Positions 24,361-32,272 of a stretch of DNA of 34,407 nucleotides are shown here, piece after piece (within the stretch, counting starts at the first letter, position 1; the number at the start of each line of letters is the position of its first letter). The stretch comes from Spirochaetia bacterium. GTDB lineage: Bacteria > Spirochaetota > Spirochaetia > CADAEX01. Below the pieces are notes generated by a model. That model did not search any database, had not been told where the DNA came from, and saw nothing but the letters and a program-made list of their open reading frames with translations. Where the stretch lies: contig JAGCGL010000136.1 of the NCBI GenBank assembly GCA_017649605.1, positions 1 to 34,407 on the forward strand, in the 5' to 3' direction. A program made the translations under genes and the position numbers.

Positions 24361-24559
24361 GCACTTTCCCGACCGATACAACTTTCTCGTTAACAACAAG
24401 TGCAGGCATGCTCATGGCACCGTAGCCTACGATTTTCTCCATATCGGTGGTGTACTCCACATCGGCTTCGATCCCTTTATTCTTGAGTGCTTCCTTAACC
24501 GCCTTGAGCAGATTCTCCCCTTTGTTGCAGCAGCTGCTGCCTAATACTTTTATGTTCAT
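24329..24559 (-). CDS. Thioredoxin-fold small redox protein with vicinal Cys-Cys
   Basis: A 76-residue protein of the small thioredoxin-like (redox-active disulfide protein 2) type: MNIKVLGSSCCNKGENLLKAV, then a beta-alpha-beta pattern ending MSMPALVVNEKVVSVGKVL with the cis-proline SMPAL. The usual CxxC motif is altered to C-C-N-K-G, so a vicinal cysteine pair replaces the normal active site. The start is ATG 24559, with GAGGGGG just upstream. It follows the permease gene by ten bases. Such pairs (permease plus small thioredoxin) are common; a role in thiol or metalloid handling is plausible. Confidence 0.8.
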   Translation of the reverse strand: MNIKVLGSSCCNKGENLLKAVKEALKNKGIEADVEYTTDMEKIVGYGAMSMPALVVNEKVVSVGKVLKAEEVEKLL

Positions 24560-24569
24560 TCGCGCCCCC

Positions 24570-25460
24570 TCAAATAAACAGATATTGGAATATATTGAAG
24601 ACATAGCCCACTATGATGATTCCCAAGGTACATATAGCTGTGAATATCACCAGAAGCTTAAGCTTGATAGCCTTCTTAAGCATGATCAGGGACGGCAGGC
24701 TGAGTGTGATAACTGCCATCATGAAGCTGAGGATTGTACCAAGCAGCGCCCCTTTAGCCAAAAGCGCCTCGGCGATAGGAATCATGCCGAACATGCCGGC
24801 ATACATAGGAATGCCCACAATTGTGGCAAGTATTACACCGAACGGATTGTCGCCGCCCAGGACAGCCTCCACCCAGCTCTCCGGAATCCAGTTGTGGATA
24901 GCAGCACCGATGGCCACTCCCACCAGAATATAAGGAAACACCTTCTTGAATGTGGATACAGTCTGATCCTTTGAGTAAATTAGGCGATCTCTGACTGTCA
25001 GACTTGGAGATTCGATATCGACGCTGCTGTTTGCGTTGCGGATAAAATCGGCCACCTGATCCTCCATGTGCAGATGCTCAATAAGGGTGCCTCCTAGAAC
25101 TGCGATTACAAGCCCCAGAAGCACATAGACAACAGCTATCTTGGCTCCGAATATGCTGGCCAGAAGGACAAAGCTCCCCAGGTCTACCATTGGGGAAGAG
25201 ATAAGGAACGAGAATGTGACTCCCAGAGGAAGCCCTGCGCTGGTGAATCCCAAGAAGATAGGAATTGACGAGCAGGAGCAGAACGGAGTGACTGTGCCGA
25301 GGAGCGCCCCCACAATATTGGCCCCGATGCCATGGAAATGGCCCATGATCTTCCTGCTCTTCTCTGGCGGGAAAAAGCTCTGGATATAGGAGATCGAAAA
25401 GGTGACCACACAGAGCAGCAGAGTGATCTTGACTGTATCGTAAATGAAAAACCTTACCAT
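24570..25460 (-). CDS. UPF0718/DUF318-family permease (YraQ/ArsP-like)
   Basis: A 296-residue membrane protein with about eight hydrophobic segments. The family signature is LGTVTPFCSCSSIPIFLGFTSAGLPLG with paired cysteines C61 and C63, then SFLISSPMVD in the first half and VGIPMYAGMFGMIP in the second half. Relatives include ArsP, an exporter of trivalent organoarsenicals, and uncharacterised permeases. The charged loop between the halves (about residues 130-165) is cytoplasmic. The conserved cysteines and the redox partner downstream suggest a thiol-reactive substrate, but arsenic is not proven and no arsR is nearby. It has its own promoter at 25476-25503. Confidence 0.88.
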   Translation of the reverse strand: MVRFFIYDTVKITLLLCVVTFSISYIQSFFPPEKSRKIMGHFHGIGANIVGALLGTVTPFCSCSSIPIFLGFTSAGLPLGVTFSFLISSPMVDLGSFVLLASIFGAKIAVVYVLLGLVIAVLGGTLIEHLHMEDQVADFIRNANSSVDIESPSLTVRDRLIYSKDQTVSTFKKVFPYILVGVAIGAAIHNWIPESWVEAVLGGDNPFGVILATIVGIPMYAGMFGMIPIAEALLAKGALLGTILSFMMAVITLSLPSLIMLKKAIKLKLLVIFTAICTLGIIIVGYVFNIFQYLFI

Positions 25461-25475
25461 TTTTAGTCCATTAAT

Positions 25476-25503
25476 TTTATATCTATAAATTCATATCCGT
25501 CAA
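25476..25503 (-). promoter_or_regulatory. Promoter for the permease/thioredoxin pair
   Basis: On the minus strand, TTGACG (25503-25498), a 16-base spacer and TATAAA (25481-25476). The start codon is 15 bases beyond the -10 box, so the leader would be about 8 to 9 bases with only a weak GGA. It shares the 111-base gap with the divergent flavoprotein gene; beyond the promoters I see nothing else in this gap. Confidence 0.5.
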
Positions 25504-25571
25504 TATTTTTATGCGTTGATACTGCCAACTTTTTATTTGCAAAAAAGGGCCTGATATTATAAAATTAAAGT

Positions 25572-26189
25572 ATGAATATTTTGATGATAAACGGCAGTCC
25601 CCACGCTGATGGGAACACTGCCCTGGCCCTTGCAGAGATGAAGAAGATCTTCGACGCAGAGAAGATTGATACCACCCTGCTGCAGATCGGGAACAAGGAT
25701 ATCCACGGCTGTGTAGGCTGTGGAACTTGCTACAAGAACGGCAAATGTGTATTTGACGACGAGGTGAACAAAGCGGCAGAGCTTTTCGAGAAAGCCGACG
25801 GCCTTGTAATCGGAAGCCCTGTCTACTATGCTTCTCCAAACGGCACATTGATTTCATTCCTAGACCGGCTTTTCTTCTCCACCCAGTTTGACAAGACAAT
25901 GAAGGTAGGAGCAGCTGTGGCTGTAGCCCGCCGCGGCGGATGTACTGCGGCCTTTGATGTGCTTAACAAATACCTCTCTATATCGGGTATGGCAATAGCC
26001 TCAAGCCAGTACTGGAACATTATCCACGGCAGAGCGCCCGGCGAGGCAGCCCAGGATGCAGAAGGACTCCAGACAATGCGCGTGCTGGCCCGGAACATGG
26101 TCTTCATGCTCAGGAGCATAGCACTGGGCAAGGATAAATACGGCCTTCCGGAGACCGAGCCATGGACTCCGACCAACTTTATAAGATGA
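25572..26189 (+). CDS. Iron-sulfur flavoprotein-like NAD(P)H:FMN reductase family protein
   Basis: A 205-residue flavodoxin-fold protein. The N-terminal FMN-phosphate loop is NGSPHADGNTA (residues 7-17). It is followed by C47-x2-C50-x2-C53-x5-C59 (GCVGCGTCYKNGKCV), the compact four-cysteine motif that binds a [4Fe-4S] cluster in iron-sulfur flavoproteins. GSPVYYASPNG and a C-terminal region rich in aromatic residues also fit. It would carry electrons in the cytoplasm of an anaerobe. A -10-like TATTAT (25555-25560) lies 11 bases before the ATG and no Shine-Dalgarno sequence is seen. Confidence 0.88.
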   Translation: MNILMINGSPHADGNTALALAEMKKIFDAEKIDTTLLQIGNKDIHGCVGCGTCYKNGKCVFDDEVNKAAELFEKADGLVIGSPVYYASPNGTLISFLDRLFFSTQFDKTMKVGAAVAVARRGGCTAAFDVLNKYLSISGMAIASSQYWNIIHGRAPGEAAQDAEGLQTMRVLARNMVFMLRSIALGKDKYGLPETEPWTPTNFIR

Positions 26190-26202
26190 TATGAGGAATA
26201 CA

Positions 26203-26739
26203 ATGAAAAATCTCAAATTCTATATCTGTGTTTTATTGGCACTTGCCATTCTGGCAGGATGTGCCACAACAAAGTTTGATGTGATTTCCAAGCCAGGCAC
26301 CGACCTGACCAAGTGCAACAACATCCTGGTATGCAGCAACATAGAGGATGCTGTTTTCCGTGCAGACCTTGAGACAAGGTTTGTCGACAACTTCACAAAA
26401 CACAACAAGAAGGCGGCCGAGGGGACAAATGCCAAGTCGGACTCCGGCTTTGACTATATCATGGATGTTAAGCTCCTCTCATCAAGCCTCAAGCTGGACC
26501 ACAAGAAGATAGGCCCTGCCTTCCCTGTCAGCTTTAAGCTTGAGATAGGGGAAAGCCATGAGGTCACCGAGAAGGTTACGATGTCCTTTGACATCTCTGT
26601 CACCGACACAAAGACCAACGAGATGATCTTCAGGGGCACTGTGACATCAGACTCCGAGGAGAGCACCGAGGCAGGCTGTGTGAACGCAATCTTCAGCTCT
26701 GTGGCAAGCAACACTGTGAAGAAGTATTTCGTGAAATAA
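26203..26739 (+). CDS. Lipoprotein of unknown function, related to the next gene
   Basis: A 178-residue lipoprotein: signal peptide MKNLKFYICVLLALAI and lipobox LAGC, with C20 lipidated. The mature part shares its layout with the gene at 26753: a Cys/Asn-Asp start of the domain (VCSNIEDAVFRADLE), then a DYIMDVKLLSSSL line, then a long strand such as VTMSFDISVTDTKT and a C-terminal helix before VKKYF. This points to a shared beta-alpha fold. No named family. GAGGAA ending four to five bases before ATG 26203 supports this start over an in-frame ATG at 26191. Confidence 0.7.
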   Translation: MKNLKFYICVLLALAILAGCATTKFDVISKPGTDLTKCNNILVCSNIEDAVFRADLETRFVDNFTKHNKKAAEGTNAKSDSGFDYIMDVKLLSSSLKLDHKKIGPAFPVSFKLEIGESHEVTEKVTMSFDISVTDTKTNEMIFRGTVTSDSEESTEAGCVNAIFSSVASNTVKKYFVK

Positions 26740-26752
26740 CCGGGAGAACAGA

Positions 26753-27301
26753 ATGAGAAAAATTATCTTAATCGCCCTGATCTTATTGATAATGTGCACA
26801 GTATCGGGCTTCGCAGCTCCTGCCAAGAACGCGCCGCTGCACGACAAGGTCCTTATCTACTGCAACTTTGACGACATGAACTACCGCAAGCAGCTTGAGA
26901 ACAAGCTCCTCAAATATCTTAAAGCCAAGAATATCACTGCGGCAAAAAGCCTTGAGCTCATGCCTCCGCTTAAGGAATATACCGACGCCGACGTGGATAA
27001 GATAATGCAGGACAACGGACTGGACACGCTTCTTGAGATAAAGCTCCTCAGCAGCAAGGTGACCACCGAGGACGACGCTGTTGCAGGCACTAAGCTATTC
27101 AAAGTCTATGCAAAAGGATGGAGCACCCTGGCATCTGCAACAATGGAGTTTGATGTCAAGATTGCAGACAAGAAGAAGACTGCATACCAGGAGAAAATCA
27201 AGTGCGAAGAGGCCGAAGATACTGTCAAAGAGGCCGTGGATGAGCTTTTTGACAACTTCTCGTACAACATAGTGAGAAGACAGTTCCTTGGAAAGAAATA
27301 A
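26753..27301 (+). CDS. Exported paralogue of the preceding lipoprotein
   Basis: A 182-residue protein with a signal peptide ending SGFAAP (cleavage near residue 21 or 22) but no lipobox. The mature part matches the preceding protein in layout: YCNFDDMNYRKQLE, then LEIKLLSSKV, then ATMEFDVKIADKKK and a C-terminal helix before VRRQF. The pair therefore looks like a tandem duplication in which one copy is a membrane-anchored lipoprotein and the other a free exported protein. It starts 13 bases after the lipoprotein stop; GGGAG precedes the ATG. Function unknown. Confidence 0.68.
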   Translation: MRKIILIALILLIMCTVSGFAAPAKNAPLHDKVLIYCNFDDMNYRKQLENKLLKYLKAKNITAAKSLELMPPLKEYTDADVDKIMQDNGLDTLLEIKLLSSKVTTEDDAVAGTKLFKVYAKGWSTLASATMEFDVKIADKKKTAYQEKIKCEEAEDTVKEAVDELFDNFSYNIVRRQFLGKK

Positions 27302-27307
27302 GAGAAG

Positions 27308-28171
27308 ATGAGCAAGACCGGCGCAAAGTTCCTTCTTACAGCTGTATTCATAGCCCGGGGATCAAGCTTCCTGTTCTCAAAGAGCCTGATGGGGTCAATG
27401 CCGCCCATGAGCATCCTTGCGGTGCGCTTTATACTGGCATTCCTGGTGCTTGCTGTGGTCTTCCATAAGAATCTGAGGAATCTGGATGGAGCAACGCTAC
27501 GTGGCGGCCTTATTCTGGGTCTCCTCTACACCATCTGCATGATATTCGAGATGTACGGCCTTCGCCTGGTGGATTCGGGAGTCAGCGCCCTGATAGAGAA
27601 CATGGCGATCCTGTTTGTCCCGCTGTACGTGGCAGCCTGGACACGCACCCTGCCGAAGAGAAAGACTATCTTCTGCGCAGTGGTGGCCATAGCTGGAGTG
27701 GGGCTCCTCTCCTTGAGCCAGATGAGCTTTGACAACGGCCTTCTGGGCATCTTTTTCATAATATGCGCCGCCCTCACCTACGGCTTCTGTATAATTGCCA
27801 CCGACAAGGTATCAAAGGAAGGAGAACCTGTCGCCATCGGGATAATCCAAATGGGAGTGATGGGGTTCTTAAGCCTGATTGTCGCGCTTTTCACCGAGGG
27901 GCTTGCCCTGCCGTCGGGCCAGAACCAGTGGATCATGCTCCTCTTCCTAGTCCTTATCTGCAGCTGTTTCGGCTTCACATTCCAACCCATGGGACAGAAG
28001 TATGTATCTGCCGAGGTTGCTGCCGTCTTTACTGTGATCAACCCGCTGACCGCCAGCATAATGGGAGTTGTGATTGCCCACGAGGGACTGACTCTTGCCA
28101 AGGGAGCCGGCTATGTTTTGATTCTATTGGCACTTTTGATATATAATAGAGGCAGTAAATCTGCATCATAA
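27308..28171 (+). CDS. EamA/DMT-family transporter
   Basis: A 287-residue membrane protein with about ten hydrophobic segments in two EamA repeats. The usual lines are visible: a first segment ending FLFSKSLM, an LRLVDSGVSALIENM line at the end of the first repeat, and QKYVSAEVAAVFTVINPLTASIMG near the end of the second. DMT transporters move amino acids, nucleotide sugars or metabolites; the substrate cannot be inferred. It begins six bases after the previous gene with only a weak AGAG-type ribosome binding site, and is followed by the HAD lipoprotein after 12 bases. Confidence 0.85.
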   Translation: MSKTGAKFLLTAVFIARGSSFLFSKSLMGSMPPMSILAVRFILAFLVLAVVFHKNLRNLDGATLRGGLILGLLYTICMIFEMYGLRLVDSGVSALIENMAILFVPLYVAAWTRTLPKRKTIFCAVVAIAGVGLLSLSQMSFDNGLLGIFFIICAALTYGFCIIATDKVSKEGEPVAIGIIQMGVMGFLSLIVALFTEGLALPSGQNQWIMLLFLVLICSCFGFTFQPMGQKYVSAEVAAVFTVINPLTASIMGVVIAHEGLTLAKGAGYVLILLALLIYNRGSKSAS

Positions 28172-28183
28172 ATGGAGGAGATT

Positions 28184-29233
28184 ATGAGAAAATCAAAGCT
28201 TTTCATCCTGATTACAACCGCTATACTGGTATGCGCCCTCGCCACAAGCTGCGCAACCACAAAAGCATCTTCCGGTGCGTCTGGGATTGAGTCACTTTCG
28301 CTTTGGACCGATGAGGCACCGTTAAAGAAGGCAATTACAGAGTATGTTGAGACAACCACTAAAGAGGGCTCTGCCGACTTTATCCCTGTAGAACATCGTA
28401 TTGCTGTCTTTGACCTTGACGGCACCCTGTTCTGCGAGACCCACCCCACCTACTTCGACCTCCAGATGTTTCTATACAGGGTTCTTGATGACCCTACCAA
28501 CACCCCTACCAAGACTCAGCTTGAATATGCCAAGGAAATCAGGGAGACTGGGAAGATTCCTCCGCTGAGCAAGGCCTACGAGAAGATGAATGCCTCTGCA
28601 TATGAAGGAATGACCCTGAAGGAGTTTGATGATTTTGTACGCTCTTTCATGGAGACTGACCAGCCCGGCTATGCAAACCTTAAGCGCAAGGATGCATTCT
28701 ACAAGCCTATGGTCCAGCTGATAAGCTATCTGACTGCAAATGATTTCACTGTATATGTCTCAAGCGGCACCGACAGGTTCATCCTCCGCCCCCTCACCGA
28801 AGGGACACTGCACCTTCCGATGCACCAGATCATAGGTTCTGACAGCCTGGTAGTGGCAGCGGGACAGGGAGACAATGATGGAATAGATTATCTGCTTCCG
28901 CAGGGAGAGGATCTTAAGCTTGCAGGAGACAACATAATAAAGAACCTGCAGCTTAACAAGGTAACCACTATTATCAAGGAGATCGGTGTGCAGCCGGTTC
29001 TGGCCTTCGGCAATTCCATGACCGATGCCAGCATGATGAACTATGCCCTTTCCAACCCGAACTATAAGTCTCTGGCTGCAATGGTGCTGTGCGACGATGT
29101 TGAGAGGGAGTACGGCAAGCCGGAGAGAGCAGCCAGCGATGCAGAGAAATGTAACCAATACGGCTGGATTCCGGTTTCTATGAAAAACGACTGGAAGACA
29201 ATCTATGGCGAGGATGTAAGTAAAACTGAATAA
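28184..29233 (+). CDS. HAD-superfamily phosphatase lipoprotein
   Basis: A 349-residue lipoprotein: signal peptide with lipobox ATSC (C23). The enzyme domain has the HAD motifs in order: VFDLDGTLF with D77 as nucleophile and D79 as acid, VYVSSGTDRF (motif II), a lysine after AGDN, and LAFGNSMTDASMM (motif IV aspartate). A cap domain of about 100 residues follows motif I. It probably hydrolyses phosphomonoesters outside the cytoplasm. The start ATG 28184 has GGAGGAG at 28174-28180. Active-site residues are intact. It follows the DMT transporter, which could take up the dephosphorylated product; this is inferred only from position. Confidence 0.88.
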   Translation: MRKSKLFILITTAILVCALATSCATTKASSGASGIESLSLWTDEAPLKKAITEYVETTTKEGSADFIPVEHRIAVFDLDGTLFCETHPTYFDLQMFLYRVLDDPTNTPTKTQLEYAKEIRETGKIPPLSKAYEKMNASAYEGMTLKEFDDFVRSFMETDQPGYANLKRKDAFYKPMVQLISYLTANDFTVYVSSGTDRFILRPLTEGTLHLPMHQIIGSDSLVVAAGQGDNDGIDYLLPQGEDLKLAGDNIIKNLQLNKVTTIIKEIGVQPVLAFGNSMTDASMMNYALSNPNYKSLAAMVLCDDVEREYGKPERAASDAEKCNQYGWIPVSMKNDWKTIYGEDVSKTE

Positions 29234-29260
29234 TCTGCCGTCATAAACCGGGAGGCCTTG

Positions 29261-29956
29261 ATGAAAAAAATCGTAATTTTTCTATGTGTTGTTATAATTT
29301 TATGCTCATCTTGTGATAAAAATAGTAAATTTTTAAGCGTGACTGGCGCAGGAAGTGTCACATTCGTGCCAAATTTGGTAAAATTTTCATTGACCGTCCG
29401 GCAGACTGACCCGGTTTTAGCCAATTCTGTAGCAAAAACTAAAGAGTCGGTGATGAAAATACTAGATATCTGCTCAAAATATGGTGTAAAGGACGAGGAT
29501 ATCAAGAGCAGCTGGATAAGTACTAACCAGGAATACCACTGGCAGACAGACAAGAAAGTGTTTGACGGCTTTGCGTCGAACCAGACCACAGATATCATAT
29601 TCAGGGATCTGGACAAGCTTGAAGAGTTCACTGCCCAGCTTATGATGCTGGATATTGCCTCTATGAACAGGATGGAGTTTGACCATTCTGACCGCACCGG
29701 ATTTGCGGACGAGGCTACCCTGCTTGCCCTGGACAATGCCAGGGAGGCGGCCGAGAAGATGGCAAAGAGGATGGGTGTGAAGCTTGGAGATGTTCTATAT
29801 ATCTCTGATTCCGGAGCTGATTACTCAGGCTACAGGGAGAGCGCGAACAGCCCCATGATGTATGCCAAGGCTTCTGCCGATGCAGGTGGAGTAGTGGCCT
29901 CTCCCGGCATTCTGTCTGTGACCCGGAATGTGCTGGTTAAGTTCGCAATAAAATAA
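29261..29956 (+). CDS. SIMPL-domain (DUF541) lipoprotein
   Basis: A 231-residue lipoprotein: MKKIVIFLCVVIILCSSC with C18 as the lipid attachment residue. The SIMPL domain follows: SVTGAGSVTFVPNLVKFSLTV near the start, DEDIKSSWISTNQEY in the middle, ALDNAREAAEKMAKRMGVKLG and the final VLVKFAIK. SIMPL proteins are envelope proteins of several groups, such as the BP26 antigen and E. coli YggE; their molecular role is not settled, though a link to oxidative stress has been reported for YggE. GGAGG (29251-29255) is five bases before ATG 29261. It converges with the asparaginase gene, two bases between stops. Confidence 0.88.
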   Translation: MKKIVIFLCVVIILCSSCDKNSKFLSVTGAGSVTFVPNLVKFSLTVRQTDPVLANSVAKTKESVMKILDICSKYGVKDEDIKSSWISTNQEYHWQTDKKVFDGFASNQTTDIIFRDLDKLEEFTAQLMMLDIASMNRMEFDHSDRTGFADEATLLALDNAREAAEKMAKRMGVKLGDVLYISDSGADYSGYRESANSPMMYAKASADAGGVVASPGILSVTRNVLVKFAIK

Positions 29957-29958
29957 GA

Positions 29959-30888
29959 TCAGTATGTATTGAATATTCTGATAATCTCTTTTGTGTCGCG
30001 GGTCCTAGTAAGGGCCAGACGGAGGAGCACCGCCGCCTTGGCTGGCTGCAGGGTGCCGGCTGCGATTGCGCCATGGCACATAGTCTCCTGAAGCACAGGG
30101 CCGCACCCGGTGCGGGAGCTGACAACCACCGGCACCTTGCACTTCTCTATTACATTGCGCCAAGCAATGCTGAACTCCCCAGCCCCTGCGCCGGCAATGA
30201 CTATGCCGTCGGAGCGATCAGCTGCATACTTTGCCAGCGCAGGGTCGGCATCGGTTGCAAAATAGAGTACAGAAACTTTAGGCAGCGTTTTGAGCCCTGA
30301 TATGTCGAACTCGGTGCCGCTGGTATGGAGCCTGGTTGCCGCAAGGGCTTCGGTGCCGTCGGAGGCTACTGCATCCAGGGCAGCGGTGTGACGCTTTACT
30401 GCCGCCCGGGCTGGAACAACCGCTCCAGCGAACGCTACAAGCACCCCTTTTCCGCGGTTTGCCGCAGAGGATGCAACCTCCACTGCCTTAAGGAGATTCG
30501 CTGGACCGTCGGGTGCATCTGCTGTGGCCGGGCGCATGGCACCGGTGACAACCACAGGTTTCTCTGTCTTTACAGCAAGGTTGAGGAAATAGGCAGTCTC
30601 CTCGAGAGTGTCGGTGCCATGGGTCACCACAAAGCCCGCTGTGTCGGGCTCCTCTGCCAGGGCATTGATGCGGTTTGCAAGCTCTATCCAGATTTCACTG
30701 GTTATATCGTCTGAGTTCAGGTTGCACACCTGCTCTGCCCTGATATCGGCAACTTCTGCCAGCTTCGGGTTGCCCTTTGTGAGCGCCTCTACAGGCAGGG
30801 AGCCCGACTGGTAGCCGGTATCTTTGCCCGGCTGGCCGAGGCCCGCTATGGTGCCCCCTGTGGCCAGGATCACAATCCTTGGTCTCAC
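29959..30888 (-). CDS. L-asparaginase (bacterial type, cytoplasmic form)
   Basis: Hydrolyses L-asparagine to aspartate and ammonia. The 309-residue protein has the two family signatures: ATGGTIAG (T13 as nucleophile) and VTHGTDTLEETA (T92, D93). TGAMRPATADAPDGPANL is the third conserved block. There is no signal peptide, so it is cytoplasmic, unlike periplasmic E. coli AnsB, although the sequence pattern is of the same superfamily. It starts at GTG 30888, overlapping the cytidylate-kinase-like stop (GTGA), with GGGGA upstream. It is the last gene of the minus-strand operon. Confidence 0.92.
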   Translation of the reverse strand: MRPRIVILATGGTIAGLGQPGKDTGYQSGSLPVEALTKGNPKLAEVADIRAEQVCNLNSDDITSEIWIELANRINALAEEPDTAGFVVTHGTDTLEETAYFLNLAVKTEKPVVVTGAMRPATADAPDGPANLLKAVEVASSAANRGKGVLVAFAGAVVPARAAVKRHTAALDAVASDGTEALAATRLHTSGTEFDISGLKTLPKVSVLYFATDADPALAKYAADRSDGIVIAGAGAGEFSIAWRNVIEKCKVPVVVSSRTGCGPVLQETMCHGAIAAGTLQPAKAAVLLRLALTRTRDTKEIIRIFNTY

Positions 30889-31406
30889 TTGAGTCCCCGC
30901 CTCTTCACCTCTGCCACAATCAGATCCACTATCTGGTCCGGGGTGTAGAGCGCTGTGTCGATTATCATATCAGCAAAGTCGTGCTTGTTGTTGTCTATTC
31001 CATAGAGCTGCATATACCGGCCGGTGTCGCGGGCATCGCGGGCAGCAGTCTCGTCGTAGCGCTGCTGGAAGGTGCCTCCCTCCCTCTTCAAAATGCGGTT
31101 GGCCCTGGTCTCGATCGAGGCTTCGAGGAACACTTTGAGGTCGGCGAAATCAACCATCCATATAGCAAGGCGGGAACCCAGCACGCAGTTTCCCTGCTTC
31201 GCCAGCTCCACCTGATGGCTGTCTATGATCTTGTCGTAAGAGAAATCATTCTGGGCAGCCTGGCACACCTCAGCAAAGGTCTTCCCAGTCTCTGCAGCCA
31301 GGTTCCTAAATGTGTAGTTCACAAGTGTAAGGCCCAGTCTCTCGGCCAGGCGGGTGCTTACGGAAGTGTTTCCACAGCCGCTTTTTCCAGATATTGCGAT
31401 AATCAT
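30885..31406 (-). CDS. Cytidylate-kinase-like P-loop protein with altered Walker A
   Basis: A 173-residue protein with the layout of archaeal-type CMP kinases: N-terminal IAISGKSGCGNTSVSTRLAE, then NYTFRNLAAETGK, LGSRLAIWMV, an RANRILKREGG lid-like line, and RYMQLYGIDNNKHDFADMII at the end. In the Walker A loop the lysine that normally follows GxGx is asparagine N13 (GKSGCGNTS). CMP kinase would phosphorylate CMP and dCMP. The missing lysine questions normal ATP use, though a related kinase-like family also lacks it. It overlaps yicC by one base and the asparaginase by four bases. Confidence 0.8.
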   Translation of the reverse strand: MIIAISGKSGCGNTSVSTRLAERLGLTLVNYTFRNLAAETGKTFAEVCQAAQNDFSYDKIIDSHQVELAKQGNCVLGSRLAIWMVDFADLKVFLEASIETRANRILKREGGTFQQRYDETAARDARDTGRYMQLYGIDNNKHDFADMIIDTALYTPDQIVDLIVAEVKRRGLK

Positions 31407-32272
31407 CAGACTACATTCCTCACTTGTTCCCTTATGTTCTCGAGGGCATCCTTAAGTGTCACCACCGCCCTGTCAACCTCCACCATCATGCTCTTAGAGC
31501 CTATGGTGTTGATCTCACGGTTCAGCTCCTGGCAGATGAAGTCAAGCTTCTTGCCCACAGGCTCATCGCTCTCAAGTGCAGCGTGGAAGGCCTCCAGATG
31601 GGACTTGAGCCGCACCAGCTCCTCGTTTATTGTGTACTTGATAAGGAGCACTGCAGTCTCGGCATAGACACGGCTCTCGTCCACAGCATCGCCTAAAAGC
31701 TGCTGGAAACGGTCGTAGACATTCTTCCTTAAAAGCTCCTCGAAACGGCCGGACTGAGTCTCCACCGCCTTAACATTCTCCTCTATCACAGCAAGCTGCT
31801 TGAGGATATCAGCCTTGGTGTTCTCCCCCTCCTTAAGGCAGGTGGCGTCATAATCATCGTAGACCTTCTCCAGAAGCGGGAACACATATTTGTCAAAGAT
31901 TGCAGGATCGAGCTCGCTGTCCCGGTTCAAAACCCCGTCGGCCATGAGAAGCTGGGAAAGGGAAATATCATCCTTAACTCCGGAGAGCTCCTTGACCCGG
32001 TTGAATGCATCAAGGTATGCGAAGACAGCCCCCTCGTCCACATCCACCTTGAGCTGGCTGGAGAGAGTCTTTATCTTGAGGTAGAACTCCACCTTGCCCC
32101 TCGCTATGCGGTCTCCAAGGTACTTGCGGATAGCGTTCTCGGCTCCCTGCAGCGCAGGAGGCGCACTTACCGAGATGTCCAGAAAACGGTTGTTGTATGA
32201 TTTCAGTTCTGCCGCCAGTTTGATGTTCTCGTCCTGGAACTCAGCATAGCTGTAGCCTGTCATGCTTCTCAT
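31406..32272 (-). CDS. yicC: YicC/YloC-family endoribonuclease
   Basis: A 288-residue protein with the family ends: MRSMTGYSYAEF at the N-terminus and EPVGKKLDFICQELNREINTIGSKS near the C-terminus, followed by a helix (KDALENIREQVRNV). YicC and YloC members are reported to be metal-dependent endoribonucleases with a role in RNA decay or sRNA turnover; the sequence supports the family, and activity is known only from relatives. Length is normal. The start overlaps the murC stop (ATGA) and the stop overlaps the next start by one base. In many bacteria yicC is next to gmk; here a cytidylate-kinase-like gene takes that place. Confidence 0.93.
   Translation of the reverse strand: MRSMTGYSYAEFQDENIKLAAELKSYNNRFLDISVSAPPALQGAENAIRKYLGDRIARGKVEFYLKIKTLSSQLKVDVDEGAVFAYLDAFNRVKELSGVKDDISLSQLLMADGVLNRDSELDPAIFDKYVFPLLEKVYDDYDATCLKEGENTKADILKQLAVIEENVKAVETQSGRFEELLRKNVYDRFQQLLGDAVDESRVYAETAVLLIKYTINEELVRLKSHLEAFHAALESDEPVGKKLDFICQELNREINTIGSKSMMVEVDRAVVTLKDALENIREQVRNVV

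Noticed and set aside
30879..31667. A 262-residue plus-strand frame opposite the cytidylate-kinase-like and yicC genes
   Set aside because: Both minus-strand genes are supported by motifs; the plus frame is not.
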